A DNA stretch of 64,000 nt from Neobacillus soli NBRC 102451 (GTDB lineage: Bacteria > Bacillota > Bacilli > Bacillales > Cytobacillaceae). The DNA is taken from positions 1-64,000 of the forward strand of contig NZ_BCVI01000060.1 in the NCBI RefSeq assembly GCF_001591665.1. Direction: 5' to 3'. This document shows positions 17,220-26,127 of this stretch, piece by piece. A program made the translations under genes and the position numbers. The notes beneath the pieces were generated by a model. It ran no database searches, was not told the DNA's origin, and saw only the letters and a list, made by a program, of their open reading frames with translations. Numbering within the stretch: position 1 is the stretch's first letter; every line of letters starts with the position of its first letter.

Positions 17220-18308
17220 TTACTTTGGTAGATAAATTTGGTCAAAGGTACCACCGTCATTAAAGTGCTTCTCCTGTGCCTTTTTCCAACCGCCAAAATC
17301 ATCATCAATCGTAACTAAATTGATTTTGGGGAATAGATCTGAATACTTGTCAAGAATAGCTTGGTTCCGTGGGCGATAGTAATTTTTCGCGATAATTTCC
17401 TGCCCTTTGTCGGTGTATAAATAGTTCAAATAGGCCTCTGCTACCTCTTTCGTTCCCTTTTTGTCGACCACTTTATCAACCACAGCAACTGGAGGCTCCG
17501 CGAGAATACTAATCGAAGGCACGACAATTTCAAATTTGTCTTTCCCTAATTCATTCAGTGTCAGGAATGCTTCGTTCTCCCAGGCAATCAAGACATCGCC
17601 AATCCCCCGTTCCACGAAAGTTGTCGTAGCCCCGCGTGCACCAGAATCTAAAACTTCCACATTTTTATATAATTGGCTCATGAAAGTTTTAATTTTAGCT
17701 TCATCGCCAGCATATTTTTCTTTCGCATAAGCCCATGCCGCTAAATAATTCCATCTTGCCCCCCCAGATGTCTTTGGGTTCGGCGTGATAACAGAAACAC
17801 CTTTTTTGGTTAAATCATCCCAATCATTAATACCTTTCGGGTTATCTTTTCTTACTAAAAATACAATCGTCGAGGTATAAGGAGTTGAATTATCCGGCAG
17901 CCTCTTTTGCCACTCCTTATCCACTTTTCCACTTAGGTTTGCAATCTCATCGATGTCATAAGCCAATGCTAAGGTCACAACATCTGCTTCAAGCCCATCA
18001 ATAACAGCACGGCCCTGTTTACCCGAACCACCATGTGATTGTTGGATGGTAACGCGCTGACCCGTTTTTCCTTCCCAATATTTAGCGAATTCCGTATTAA
18101 ATTCTTCATAGAGCTCACGGGTTGGATCATATGAGACATTTAATAATTGAACGGGGTCCTTCTTTTTCGATGCCTCTTGTTTGGTTTTATCATCGTTATC
18201 TTGTTTTTTGGGACTACTTGCTGTATTACTGCTGCAACCTGCTAAAATGACCGCCAGTAAAACAAGGACTAATGTAAATTTGTAGGCCATTTTTTTATGA
18301 ATTTTCAT
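17220..18308 (-). CDS. Sulfate ABC transporter substrate-binding lipoprotein
   Basis: This 362-residue extracellular binding protein begins with a type II signal peptide. A basic start and hydrophobic stretch are followed by the lipobox LAGC at about residue 26, and a Ser/Lys-rich linker. The mature part matches Sbp/CysP proteins: NVSYDPTRELYEEFN, HGGSGKQGRAV and NPKTSGGARWNYLAAW line the anion site. Start at 18308 follows TTGGAGG; a 16-residue longer frame is not supported. It captures sulfate or thiosulfate for CysTWA. Confidence 0.94.
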   Translation of the reverse strand: MKIHKKMAYKFTLVLVLLAVILAGCSSNTASSPKKQDNDDKTKQEASKKKDPVQLLNVSYDPTRELYEEFNTEFAKYWEGKTGQRVTIQQSHGGSGKQGRAVIDGLEADVVTLALAYDIDEIANLSGKVDKEWQKRLPDNSTPYTSTIVFLVRKDNPKGINDWDDLTKKGVSVITPNPKTSGGARWNYLAAWAYAKEKYAGDEAKIKTFMSQLYKNVEVLDSGARGATTTFVERGIGDVLIAWENEAFLTLNELGKDKFEIVVPSISILAEPPVAVVDKVVDKKGTKEVAEAYLNYLYTDKGQEIIAKNYYRPRNQAILDKYSDLFPKINLVTIDDDFGGWKKAQEKHFNDGGTFDQIYLPK

Positions 18309-18337
18309 TTGATATCCTCCAATTTTTTTAATAATAA

Positions 18338-18442
18338 AAGGCTGCTGAATTTTCACATTATGCAGAAGGACTTAAGCCCAGACTTTTTGTAAGTAAGTCC
18401 GTCCAAAGCTCCCTTTGCACAATCAAAAAATTAAGCAGCCTT
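18338..18442 (-). other. Multi-branched structured leader element before the binding-protein gene
   Basis: Arms at 18338-18353 and 18427-18442 pair at 15 of 16 positions and enclose two smaller hairpins (GGACTTA/TAAGTCC at 18368-18400 and CAAAG/CTTTG at 18404-18417). On the minus strand the closing stem is followed by TTTTATTATT, and the start codon is 30 bases on. It could be an attenuator or riboswitch-like element, a processing or stability structure, or a MITE. No known riboswitch consensus was recognised. Confidence 0.5.
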
Positions 18443-18488
18443 CAGAATGACTGATCGGCAACATGTTCATAAGAGTATAACCAATTGA

Positions 18489-18683
18489 TTAGTAAGTGTT
18501 GTCACTTTTTGTGAATGATTTTTGTTCATTTGGGGCGACCCTTTTCGTTCCAAATCGAGTTTTCTCTGTCTTATCAATTTGAGTAATCGTGCCGTCATGA
18601 ATGGTTATCACGACCGAACCATACTCCATACCTTTTAAAGTCGCTAGAATAAAACTTTCTTTCGCTTGATCCACTACTGCCAT
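18489..18683 (-). CDS. YezD-family small protein (DUF2292)
   Basis: The 64-residue protein has the DUF2292 core GMEYGSVVITIHDGTITQIDKTEKTRF. Family members are small cytosolic proteins frequently linked to sulfur metabolism genes in Bacilli; their biochemical role is unknown. Here it precedes the sulfate importer genes on the same strand, separated by the structured leader. An AGAAGGGG site precedes the ATG. Confidence 0.85.
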   Translation of the reverse strand: MAVVDQAKESFILATLKGMEYGSVVITIHDGTITQIDKTEKTRFGTKRVAPNEQKSFTKSDNTY

Positions 18684-18837
18684 ATTATCACCCCTTCTAA
18701 TCTAACAATATCTCATAAGAATACTTGGTTTTAATTCAAAAAAAATAAACCCGTATTTTCTTACCTAGATCAAGGACAACAATGTGGACTCCACTTACTA
18801 ATCGGATATCTCATAGTGAGCAGTTCTCCCTTCTAAT

Positions 18838-18876
18838 GAAAAAAGGCTTATACTCGGGTAATGGAGTATAAGCCTT
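18838..18876 (-). terminator. Hairpin with T-run upstream of yezD (terminator or leader attenuator)
   Basis: AAGGCTTATACTC / GAGTATAAGCCTT forms a 13-bp perfect stem with TTTTTT on the minus strand. There is no intact minus-strand gene immediately upstream for it to terminate, so it may belong to a long yezD leader. No T-box or S-box sequence was recognised. The rest of 18684-19003 shows no gene. Confidence 0.5.
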
Positions 18877-19034
18877 TGGTTTTCCAATCAGCTCAATATT
18901 TAATTTAAATCCTCTGTGGGAAGGAACTTGAATTATTTTTATTTTATTCTGACCTTTCCTACCTGTCAAGTATGTTTTTAAAATTTCTTAAATATTATCA
19001 GGTTTGGAGATTGGATTCAATAGATTAGTTAGAG

Positions 19035-19210
19035 GTAAATACCACTGCCTAGACGAAAATATTTATGAAAGAAACGCCGATATTTTAGAAAAAATGGGGC
19101 TTAAAATTGGGCGAATTCTGAGTTGGAAAGACATTGAGTCGTGCATACGAAAGTTTGTCGTCCCCACCGATATTCAAATAGTGTGTGAAACCTGTTCCTG
19201 GCGTTCATAT
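19035..19210 (+). pseudogene. Truncated DUF1284 gene copy
   Basis: Positions 19037-19220 are about 94 percent identical by eye to 26305-26488, the C-terminal two thirds of the intact DUF1284 gene. The encoded segment GKYHCLDENIYERNADILEKM is shared apart from a few substitutions. The first third of the gene is absent and the frame runs out of homology after CETCSWRSYA, so this is a non-functional fragment left by a duplication or recombination event. Confidence 0.8.
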
Positions 19211-19416
19211 GCATTTGTTCCAGAAAAGGTGAATTTGTTTTTTTTCATTAACGTAAATTTATTTTGCTGATACCACTCATGTGTTTCATTTTTAATTCTT
19301 GGTAAGTTCTTTACCATTTTTGTGAAATCTTCAATGAAAAGCTGTTCTTTTGATTCCAGTTTTTTGCGCGCAAAACTTCCGATTGACCCCTGTAAGAACC
19401 GTCCCTTAGGTCGCAC
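19174..19416 (-). pseudogene. Possible remnant of an unrecognised gene
   Basis: A minus-strand frame encodes a coding-like stretch (GSIGSFARKKLESKEQLF... with THEWYQQN) of about 55 residues that abuts the DUF1284 fragment on the opposite strand. Its last 24 codons lie antisense to that fragment and are not meaningful. No good binding site precedes the ATG, and the upstream bases contain a GAACCGTCCC-type repeat. I do not recognise the family; a broken gene is likelier than a working one. Confidence 0.3.
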
Positions 19417-19496
19417 GCCGGGTCTGAGAATAAGTCCTCTTTCTAATTAAAAGAAGTAACGTCCTTTCCAGTAAAAGGGCATTTATTTTTTTAAAA

Positions 19497-19922
19497 TTAT
19501 ATGTCTTTTTCTCCATTAACACCATTAATGGAGTAGCTTACGGTTATTTCCGAATTTAAGGAGTGGGAGACGGAACAATATTTGTCTTTTGATAATTGAA
19601 TTGCTCGAATGATCTTGTCTTCCGGCAAGTCTCCATCAAACGCATAATGAATGTTTATCGTTGTGAATCTTTTGGGATGGTCTTCGGCTCGTTCGCCTTT
19701 CACATCCATTTGGAAGGCGGAAGGCTCGAGGCGCATTTTATGCAAGATTGACATAATATCCATTCCTGTACAACCTGCAACTGCCTGTAAAAGTAATTCT
19801 GTCGGCCTAGCGCCTGTGTTCTCTCCCCCGACTTCAGGAGCTGCATCCATGTTAAACTCATGACCAGAGGGAGTAACGCCCGAAAATGCCATTTTTTCTT
19901 TCCAGTTAATTGTAAAATCCAT
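19497..19922 (-). CDS. OsmC-family protein
   Basis: The 141-residue OsmC/Ohr-like protein has GARPTELLLQAVAGCTGMDIMSILHK with the peroxidatic-type Cys, and a C-terminal DKYCSVSHSLNSEITVSYSI with the second Cys. Members of this YhfA-like branch are thiol-dependent peroxidases or redox proteins of uncertain substrate. ATG 19922 has better spacing from AAAGGGG than ATG 19928. It is monocistronic, divergent from the riboswitch-controlled operon. Confidence 0.85.
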   Translation of the reverse strand: MDFTINWKEKMAFSGVTPSGHEFNMDAAPEVGGENTGARPTELLLQAVAGCTGMDIMSILHKMRLEPSAFQMDVKGERAEDHPKRFTTINIHYAFDGDLPEDKIIRAIQLSKDKYCSVSHSLNSEITVSYSINGVNGEKDI

Positions 19923-20111
19923 ATTCATACCCCTTTCACGTTTTTATTCTAACCAATCAGAGCATTCCTTATTTTTATTTCCAATTGCGTAGATGATGAC
20001 TGGCACTTGGTATAGCCTCTAAAAATACTTGAAATCTAAAACTATTTATACTATGATTGATTTCAGCTTAATATCTACATATTGTTTAGTTTTTTGAAAA
20101 TAAAACTATAT

Positions 20112-20305
20112 ATTGTATTCGCCTTAGGAATAGATGCCGCTAGCGGCTTAATAGGGAATCCGGTGAGAATCCGGAACTGCCCCCGCAACTGTAATTGCTG
20201 ACGAAATGAGCAAACCACTGTATGAGAGAGTTTATGAAAATAGACGCTTATATGGGAAGGGCTCAAAGTAGAATGACGCAAAAGTCAGGAGACCTGTCTT
20301 TCTTA
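20112..20305 (+). ncRNA. Cobalamin (B12) riboswitch aptamer
   Basis: The core is recognisable: GGGAATCCGGTGAGAATCCGG, the CCCCCGCAACTGTAA junction, and the 3-prime B12-box-like AAGTCAGGAGACCTG. The element directly precedes the ribonucleotide reductase operon on the same strand. B12 binding is known to switch off downstream genes in this class, here a B12-independent reductase. Confidence 0.93.
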
Positions 20306-20325
20306 AGTAGTTTCACTTCTTCGGG

Positions 20326-20428
20326 GATTGAGGAGATGAACGATGGCAGCAAAAGGCAGGAAGTCTTCTTTTTTCCTTTTGTCGTGTGATCGTTTCATCC
20401 GCTCAAATCCCTTGAGCGGATTTTTTTG
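20326..20428 (+). promoter_or_regulatory. Riboswitch expression platform with terminator
   Basis: The terminator stem CCGCTCAA / TTGAGCGG at 20399-20419 is followed by seven T. Upstream, GATGAACGAT near 20335 can pair with ATCGTTTCATC near 20389, partly sharing bases with the terminator, so the two structures could compete. The terminator ends just before the binding site of the reductase gene. Confidence 0.75.
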
Positions 20429-20445
20429 TTAAAGGGGAAATGACG

Positions 20446-22734
20446 ATGACTACAAAAGTAAAAAATAAAATTCAATTAGTATTAGATTGTCTCAAACAAT
20501 CTTCAGAAAGATACCAATTGGATACAACCATGCTTGAAAAACAAATTAGAGAACTGAACGTGCCAGAGGCTGAAGCTAACCAGCACGCACTCCTCTATGC
20601 CATCAATCATATTGCCATGGACCAGCCCGATTGGACCTTTGTCGCATCTAGTTTATTTTTGAATGAATTGTATCAAAAGGCGGCCAAGAACCGCGGATAC
20701 GACCACACGGCAAAGTACGGAGATTTTTACCTCCTCATTAAACAATTAACAGAAATCGGCATTTACTCTAGCAAACTACTAAGCACCTATACGAAAGACG
20801 AAATCGATGAACTAGCTAGTGTGATTGCCCCCGAACGGGATACTCTATTTACTTACATCGGGTTATTTCTACTTGCTGATCGCTATCTCGCTCAAGATCA
20901 TGAGCGAAATGTGTTTGAACTGCCGCAAGAGCGCTTTATGATCATTGCGATGACGATCATGCAGAATGAACATTCCTCCAAACGGTTACAGCTTGTAAAA
21001 GAAGCATATTGGGCCCTAAGTCATCTCTATATGACCGTTGCGACGCCCACACTCGCGAACGCCGGCAAAAGTTTCGGCCAGCTATCCTCTTGTTTCATTG
21101 ATACTGTTGACGATTCTCTTGACGGTATTTATTTAAATAATTGGGATACCGCGAGACTGAGTAAAGATGGGGGCGGCATTGGCCTCTATTTTGGAAAAGT
21201 CCGCGCACTTGGCTCCGATATTAAAAAATTCAAAGGCAACTCTTCAGGGGTTGTTCCGTGGATTAAGCTGGTCAATGATACTGCGGTAAGTGTCGACCAG
21301 CTGGGGCAGCGGCAAGGCGCAATTGCTGTGTACTTGGATGTCTTCCATAAAGATATTATGAACGGCTTTCTTGATTTGAAAACAAATAATGGTGATGAAC
21401 GCCGTAAAGCCCATGATATTTTCACCGGCGTGGCCATACCCGATCTTTTTATGAAAAAACTGCAGGAAACAGATGAGAATGGAAGAAGTATCGGCGAGTG
21501 GCATACCTTTTGTCCCCATCAAGTCAAGCAATATATGGGCTGGAAGGATGATAACGGGAACCCACTGGGACTCGAGGATTTTTATGATGAAACCGATCAG
21601 GATTATTTTTCAAAAAAATACGAAGAAGCTGTGAATCATCCGTTGCTGCCAAGGAAAACGTACCGGGCGATGGAAATTATGGCGCGGATCATGGTATCTC
21701 AGTTGGAAACGGGTACCCCTTACATGTTCTACCGTGACGAAGTAAACAGACAAAATCCCAATAAGCATCTGGCTGGGGCCGGCCGCACCTCGATATATTG
21801 CAGCAACCTATGCACGGAAATCGCACAAAATATGTCGGCGACAACCATCATCAATGAATACCAGGATGAAGACGGGAACATTGTCATCGTTCGCAAGCCC
21901 GGTGATTTCGTGGTTTGTAACTTGTCTTCTATTAATCTGGCAAAGGCGATCCCGGCCAATATTCTTGAGCGATTGATTCGCATTCAAGTAAGAATGCTGG
22001 ATAATGTGATTGATTTAAATACAATCTCCGTTGGACAAGCCCAGATAACCAATCAAAAGTTCAGGGCCATTGGTCTCGGAACATTCGGATGGCATCATTT
22101 GCTTGCCCTTGAAGGCATACACTGGGAGTCAGAGGCCGCGGTGGAATTGGCCGACCAACTGTATGAGGAGATTGCTTACTATACAATCCACTCCTCTAAA
22201 GAACTGGCAATCGAAAAAGGCGCATATCGGGAGTTTCAAGGATCTGAGTGGCAAACGGGGGCCTATTTTGAGCAGAAAAATTATTGTTCGGAAAGATGGA
22301 TGGAGTTAAAACAGGAAGTTGCTGAACGAGGAATCCGCAACGGCTGGTTAATGGCCGTAGCTCCTAACTCATCAACCGCGAAAATCGGCGCCTCCACAGA
22401 TGGCATTGACCCCATCTATTCGGTTGAATATGCGGAGGAGAAGAAAAATTTTAAATTCAAAGTCACAGCACCGGACTTGAATCATAAAACGTATCTGTAT
22501 TACCGCCGGGCACGACATGAATTAGATCAAATATGGAGCATTAAACAAAATGCGGCCCGGCAGCGCCACATCGACCAAGGGATCAGCTTCAACCTTTTTG
22601 TTCGTCATGATATTAAAGCCAAAGAATTACTGAACCTGCATTTGGAAGCTTGGAAGCATGGGCTAAAAACAACGTACTACGTTAGAAGTACCTCGCAGGC
22701 AGAAATAGCAGAATGTGAAGCGTGCCAAAGCTAG
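20446..22734 (+). CDS. Class I ribonucleotide reductase, alpha (catalytic) subunit
   Basis: The protein of about 762 residues reduces ribonucleotides to deoxyribonucleotides. Active-site cysteines are seen in GQLSSCFID (about residue 216), SNLCTEI (thiyl radical Cys) and FVVCNLSSINL. The C-terminal redox pair is CEACQS. No N-terminal ATP-cone is obvious, which suggests a class Ib-like or simplified enzyme. Start at 20446 rather than 20440 gives normal spacing from AAAGGGG. The gene is under a B12 riboswitch, as expected for a back-up to a B12-dependent class II reductase. Confidence 0.95.
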   Translation: MTTKVKNKIQLVLDCLKQSSERYQLDTTMLEKQIRELNVPEAEANQHALLYAINHIAMDQPDWTFVASSLFLNELYQKAAKNRGYDHTAKYGDFYLLIKQLTEIGIYSSKLLSTYTKDEIDELASVIAPERDTLFTYIGLFLLADRYLAQDHERNVFELPQERFMIIAMTIMQNEHSSKRLQLVKEAYWALSHLYMTVATPTLANAGKSFGQLSSCFIDTVDDSLDGIYLNNWDTARLSKDGGGIGLYFGKVRALGSDIKKFKGNSSGVVPWIKLVNDTAVSVDQLGQRQGAIAVYLDVFHKDIMNGFLDLKTNNGDERRKAHDIFTGVAIPDLFMKKLQETDENGRSIGEWHTFCPHQVKQYMGWKDDNGNPLGLEDFYDETDQDYFSKKYEEAVNHPLLPRKTYRAMEIMARIMVSQLETGTPYMFYRDEVNRQNPNKHLAGAGRTSIYCSNLCTEIAQNMSATTIINEYQDEDGNIVIVRKPGDFVVCNLSSINLAKAIPANILERLIRIQVRMLDNVIDLNTISVGQAQITNQKFRAIGLGTFGWHHLLALEGIHWESEAAVELADQLYEEIAYYTIHSSKELAIEKGAYREFQGSEWQTGAYFEQKNYCSERWMELKQEVAERGIRNGWLMAVAPNSSTAKIGASTDGIDPIYSVEYAEEKKNFKFKVTAPDLNHKTYLYYRRARHELDQIWSIKQNAARQRHIDQGISFNLFVRHDIKAKELLNLHLEAWKHGLKTTYYVRSTSQAEIAECEACQS

Positions 22735-22808
22735 CACGAGGTATATGAGCCTTCGTTCAAATTGTAGATAAAAGAGGACAAACACGGTTAAGGAACTAGG
22801 TGAACCAA

Positions 22809-23120
22809 CCTTTCTTATCGACCGTAATTGACTATCAGCTTAGCTTTCGGGCTTTATAAACCTTTCTTATCGACCGTAATTGACTATCAGCTTAGCTTTC
22901 GGGCTTTATAATCCTTTCTAATCGACCGTAATTGACTTTCAGCTTGGCTATTGGGCTTTATAAACCTTTCTTATCGACCGTAACTGACTTTCAGCTTGGC
23001 TATCGGGCTTTATAAACCTTTCTTATCGACCGTAATTGACTTTCAGCTTGGCTATCGGGCTTTATAAACCTTTCTTATCGACCGTAATTGACTTTCAGCT
23101 TGGCTATCGGGCTTTATAAA
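22809..23120. repeat. Six tandem 52-bp repeats between the reductase genes
   Basis: Units begin with CCTTTC at 22809, 22861, 22913, 22965, 23017 and 23069, each exactly 52 bases. The first two copies are nearly identical to each other and the last four share a variant (GACTTTCAGCTTGGCTATCGG), indicating stepwise expansion. 52 is not a multiple of three and there is no shared open frame, so this is non-coding. It lies between the alpha and beta genes of one operon. Confidence 0.95.
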
Positions 23121-23192
23121 CCACCTAAATGGAGATTTCGGCAACTAAATTTCAAAGCATTAATATTAAAACAAACAAGGAGGTTTTTTCAG

Positions 23193-24239
23193 ATGGATAT
23201 TCATGCACCATTAGCAAAAATAAAATTGTTAAACCCGGAGTTTCCTAATAAATCAACCGGAATCATTAACGGTGAATCTTCCGGCCTGCTGAACTGGAAT
23301 GACATCGCCTACCCGCAGATGTACGATTTGTATCAAACATTATTGGGGAATTTTTGGAAAGCACAGGAAATTAATATGCAGGATGATATTAAACAATGGG
23401 ATATGCTTAGTGCGGCTGAGAAAGAAGTATTTCTAAGGATCAATACCCAGCTGGCCTCGTTGGATAGTCTGCAAACACCAACGATGACACAAGTGATGGA
23501 TTATGTGACCGATTCCAGCTTTAAGGCGATTTTTGCCGTCATTGCTCAGCAGGAAGCGGTTCATAATGAATCCTATTCTTACATCCTTAGCTCACTTGTC
23601 CCTTTAAGCGAGCAGAAGGCCCGGTTCAATCAAGCGAAAAGTGACCCCATCGTGCAAAAACGGAACCAGTTGATTTTGCAGGCTTATGAAAGCTTTCGTG
23701 AAACCCCGACACCGCAGCATTTATTTCAATTAGCTGTCAATTCGATAAATCTCGAGGGGATTTATTTTTATGCTGGCTTTGCTTTTTTCTATCACCTTGC
23801 CCGACAACAAAAAATGCTCAAGACGAGCACAATGATCAGCTATATCCAGCGGGATGAGATGCAGCACGCTTATTTCATCGCCCAGTTTATCCGGATTCTG
23901 TTAACAGAAAATCCAGAATTGAATCATCAGGAAAATATCGACTATGTCTATACAACCATTGGACAAGCTGTCGAGCTGGAAAAAGAGTGGGCCGCTTTCA
24001 TCCTTAAAGATATAACTGGAATTGATTTAGATGAGTACGATGATTACACGGAATACCTTGCTAATAAACGGTTGCGCCAGCTTGGTTTAGCGAATCTTTA
24101 TGAGGAGCGAATCAATCCGATGCCATGGATTCATGTGTTCAGCGATGAAATGATGAATGGAACCAAATCGGATTTCTTTGAACAAAAATCACGGACCTAT
24201 GCGAAGGTAACGCAATCGAATGGCTTCGATGAACTATGA
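23193..24239 (+). CDS. Class I ribonucleotide reductase, beta (radical) subunit
   Basis: The 348-residue di-metal protein carries all expected ligands: Asp in ASLDSLQTP, Glu/His in QEAVHNES, Glu in NSINLEGIYFY, and Glu/His in RDEMQHAYF. The radical Tyr lies four residues after the first His (HNESY), as in NrdF. The ATG at 23193 follows AGGAGG; the longer frame starts inside the tandem repeats. It should pair with the alpha subunit encoded upstream. Confidence 0.95.
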   Translation: MDIHAPLAKIKLLNPEFPNKSTGIINGESSGLLNWNDIAYPQMYDLYQTLLGNFWKAQEINMQDDIKQWDMLSAAEKEVFLRINTQLASLDSLQTPTMTQVMDYVTDSSFKAIFAVIAQQEAVHNESYSYILSSLVPLSEQKARFNQAKSDPIVQKRNQLILQAYESFRETPTPQHLFQLAVNSINLEGIYFYAGFAFFYHLARQQKMLKTSTMISYIQRDEMQHAYFIAQFIRILLTENPELNHQENIDYVYTTIGQAVELEKEWAAFILKDITGIDLDEYDDYTEYLANKRLRQLGLANLYEERINPMPWIHVFSDEMMNGTKSDFFEQKSRTYAKVTQSNGFDEL

Positions 24240-24679
24240 ATCTCGCAATCGTGTATACCTCAAAAACAGGGAATACGGAAGAGTTAGTTTATGTCTTAAG
24301 AGATTTATTTCTTAGGAAAAAAATAGAGGTTTGTCTGTTTCGGAGTGACCAGTTCCCTTTACAGGATTTACCGTCCTTTGATGCGGTCATTATCGGTACG
24401 TACACATGGGGTGATGGGGAGATTCCCGTTGAAATGCGCGCGCTGTATCGCGCTTTTGAAACCATGGATACCAAGCATGTTGTAACCGGTGTTGTCGGCA
24501 CTGGTGACAGCTTTTACCCCCACTTTTGCGGCGCAGTGGATGCTTTTCGGGACATGCTCTATGCCCACTGTCGTTTGGCTGTCACACTAAAAATCGAGGT
24601 CTCACCGCAAACAACAGACCTTGAGCGCTGCCGGAGATTCGCAGACACCATTTGGAATAAAATTGAAAATGGTGCCTAG
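24236..24679 (+). CDS. Flavodoxin, probable reductant/activator of the ribonucleotide reductase
   Basis: The 147-residue flavodoxin has the FMN phosphate loop YTSKTGNTEE and the GTYTWGDGEIP and GTGDSFYPHFCGAVD isoalloxazine loops. It overlaps the beta subunit stop by four bases (ATGA), so it is translationally coupled. Class Ib reductases need the flavodoxin-like NrdI to assemble the manganese-radical cofactor. This protein looks like a standard flavodoxin, yet its position suggests a similar service role. Confidence 0.88.
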   Translation: MNLAIVYTSKTGNTEELVYVLRDLFLRKKIEVCLFRSDQFPLQDLPSFDAVIIGTYTWGDGEIPVEMRALYRAFETMDTKHVVTGVVGTGDSFYPHFCGAVDAFRDMLYAHCRLAVTLKIEVSPQTTDLERCRRFADTIWNKIENGA

Positions 24680-24773
24680 TTGCTATTTAGTTGTATTTCC
24701 ACTGAATATAAATTACAATTAATGTATAAAAATACAAACATATTTTAGAAAAATAACTACCTGGAGGGCAATC

Positions 24774-25934
24774 ATGTTACAGAAAAAATTAATAGATTCA
24801 GAGCTAGTCGCTTGGACCATTCAGCAGCGCCGGCATTTTCATATGCACCCTGAGTTATCAGGACAAGAATATAAGACAGCTGCCTATGTAAAAGAGAAAT
24901 TAGCTGAATTTGGTATTCCGCTAGATTCAAGGTTTTCGGCACCAAATGTGGTTGCCTCTTTTAAAGGAACAGAAGGAAACAAAACCATTGCGCTTAGGGC
25001 TGATATGGACGCCCTTCCACTTCAAGAAGAAGGGGAGCACAAGCCCTATATTTCAACCGTACCAGGCGTTATGCACGGCTGCGGTCATGATGGTCATACG
25101 GCAACTTTGCTAGCAGCTGCCAAATGGATGAGCGAAAATCCACATCTCGTAAAAAACAATATTGTCTTGATTTTTCAAAGCTCAGAGGAAGCCTCACCAA
25201 GCGGTGCACAGCAGCTTGTAAAAGAGGGTGTATTGGACGGAGTCGATGTCATCTATGGCATTCATTATATCTCCGGTATGCCTCTTGGAAAAATTGGCTT
25301 TGCCACCGGCTATGCCATGGCCTCAAGTGATGATTTTGATATTACGATTGAAGGAACAGGCGGACACGGCGGCTATCCGCATCAAACGGTGGACCCAATC
25401 TATATCGCAACCCACCTGATTCAGGCGTTTCAATCGGTTGTCAGCAGAAGTTTGAATCCGATGCATGCAGGCGTGATTTCGTTTGGCGGGATGCAGGCGG
25501 GCAATTCCTATAATGTCATTCCTGAAAAGGTTACATTACAAGGAACAATCAGGGCCATGACGTTTGATGGAGCAGAGTTGATGCATAAAAAAACGGCTCA
25601 GTTAACGGAATCGATTTGTGCAAGCTTTGGAGCAAAAGGGCATTACCGCTTTATTGAGGGAACGCCACCTTTGTACAATCATCCAGAGGCATGCGATGTG
25701 GCTAAAGACATCATTGTAAAAACCTTTGGAGAAGATGTCTTTGTGGTAAAGGAACCAGTGATGGGCGCTGAGGATTTCTCCTATTATTTAAAGGAAAAAA
25801 CCGGAGCTTTCATCAATGTTGGCATGCAAAGCGAAAAAAGCCAATACCCGCACCACCATCCCAAATTCGACATCGACGAAGCCGCCATTCCCGCAGGAAT
25901 CGAACTGATGATCCAATTGGCTTTGAACGCCTGA
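24774..25934 (+). CDS. M20-family amidohydrolase/peptidase
   Basis: The 386-residue zinc hydrolase has the ligand motifs HMHPELSGQE, MHGCGHDGHT and EEASPSGA, and a central dimerisation domain with GGHGGYPHQTVDP. It belongs to the M20D branch with hippurate hydrolase, IAA-amino acid hydrolase and N-acyl amino acid deacetylases. AGGAGGGCAATC precedes the ATG. An amide-conjugate substrate is likely but not readable; it stands alone between the reductase operon and DUF1284. Confidence 0.9.
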   Translation: MLQKKLIDSELVAWTIQQRRHFHMHPELSGQEYKTAAYVKEKLAEFGIPLDSRFSAPNVVASFKGTEGNKTIALRADMDALPLQEEGEHKPYISTVPGVMHGCGHDGHTATLLAAAKWMSENPHLVKNNIVLIFQSSEEASPSGAQQLVKEGVLDGVDVIYGIHYISGMPLGKIGFATGYAMASSDDFDITIEGTGGHGGYPHQTVDPIYIATHLIQAFQSVVSRSLNPMHAGVISFGGMQAGNSYNVIPEKVTLQGTIRAMTFDGAELMHKKTAQLTESICASFGAKGHYRFIEGTPPLYNHPEACDVAKDIIVKTFGEDVFVVKEPVMGAEDFSYYLKEKTGAFINVGMQSEKSQYPHHHPKFDIDEAAIPAGIELMIQLALNA

Positions 25935-25978
25935 ATCATGAGGACGGTTCCCGCTGCCCCCCCCTTTCAGGCTTTTTT
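25929..25978 (+). terminator. Terminator overlapping the M20 stop codon
   Basis: GCCTGAA at the stop codon can pair with TTCAGGC at 25966-25972, followed by six T. The long loop contains GGACGGTTCCCGC, one of the short G/C-rich motifs scattered in this window. Confidence 0.5.
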
Positions 25979-26127
25979 GCTTAACTAATTTTCCACATGC
26001 AATGTACCTGTTAGTAAAACAAAAATTCCCAATCGTTCAGGTGTGCTATGTTATGATGAGTAATAGTTGTTAACCTTGAATTTACTTTAGTTAACATTTA
26101 AATATAATTGAAACTGGGGGGAGAATT

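Noticed and set aside
18309..18488. S-box (SAM) riboswitch or T-box leader for the sulfate operon
   Set aside because: Neither the SAM-I core nor the T-box TGGNACCGCG sequence could be found; only a generic multi-branched structure is seen.
22809..23120. CRISPR array
   Set aside because: Units are contiguous 52-bp repeats with no unique spacers, and no cas genes are present.
23088..23192. N-terminal extension of the ribonucleotide reductase beta subunit
   Set aside because: The extra codons come from the last 52-bp repeat; AGGAGG directly precedes the ATG at 23193.
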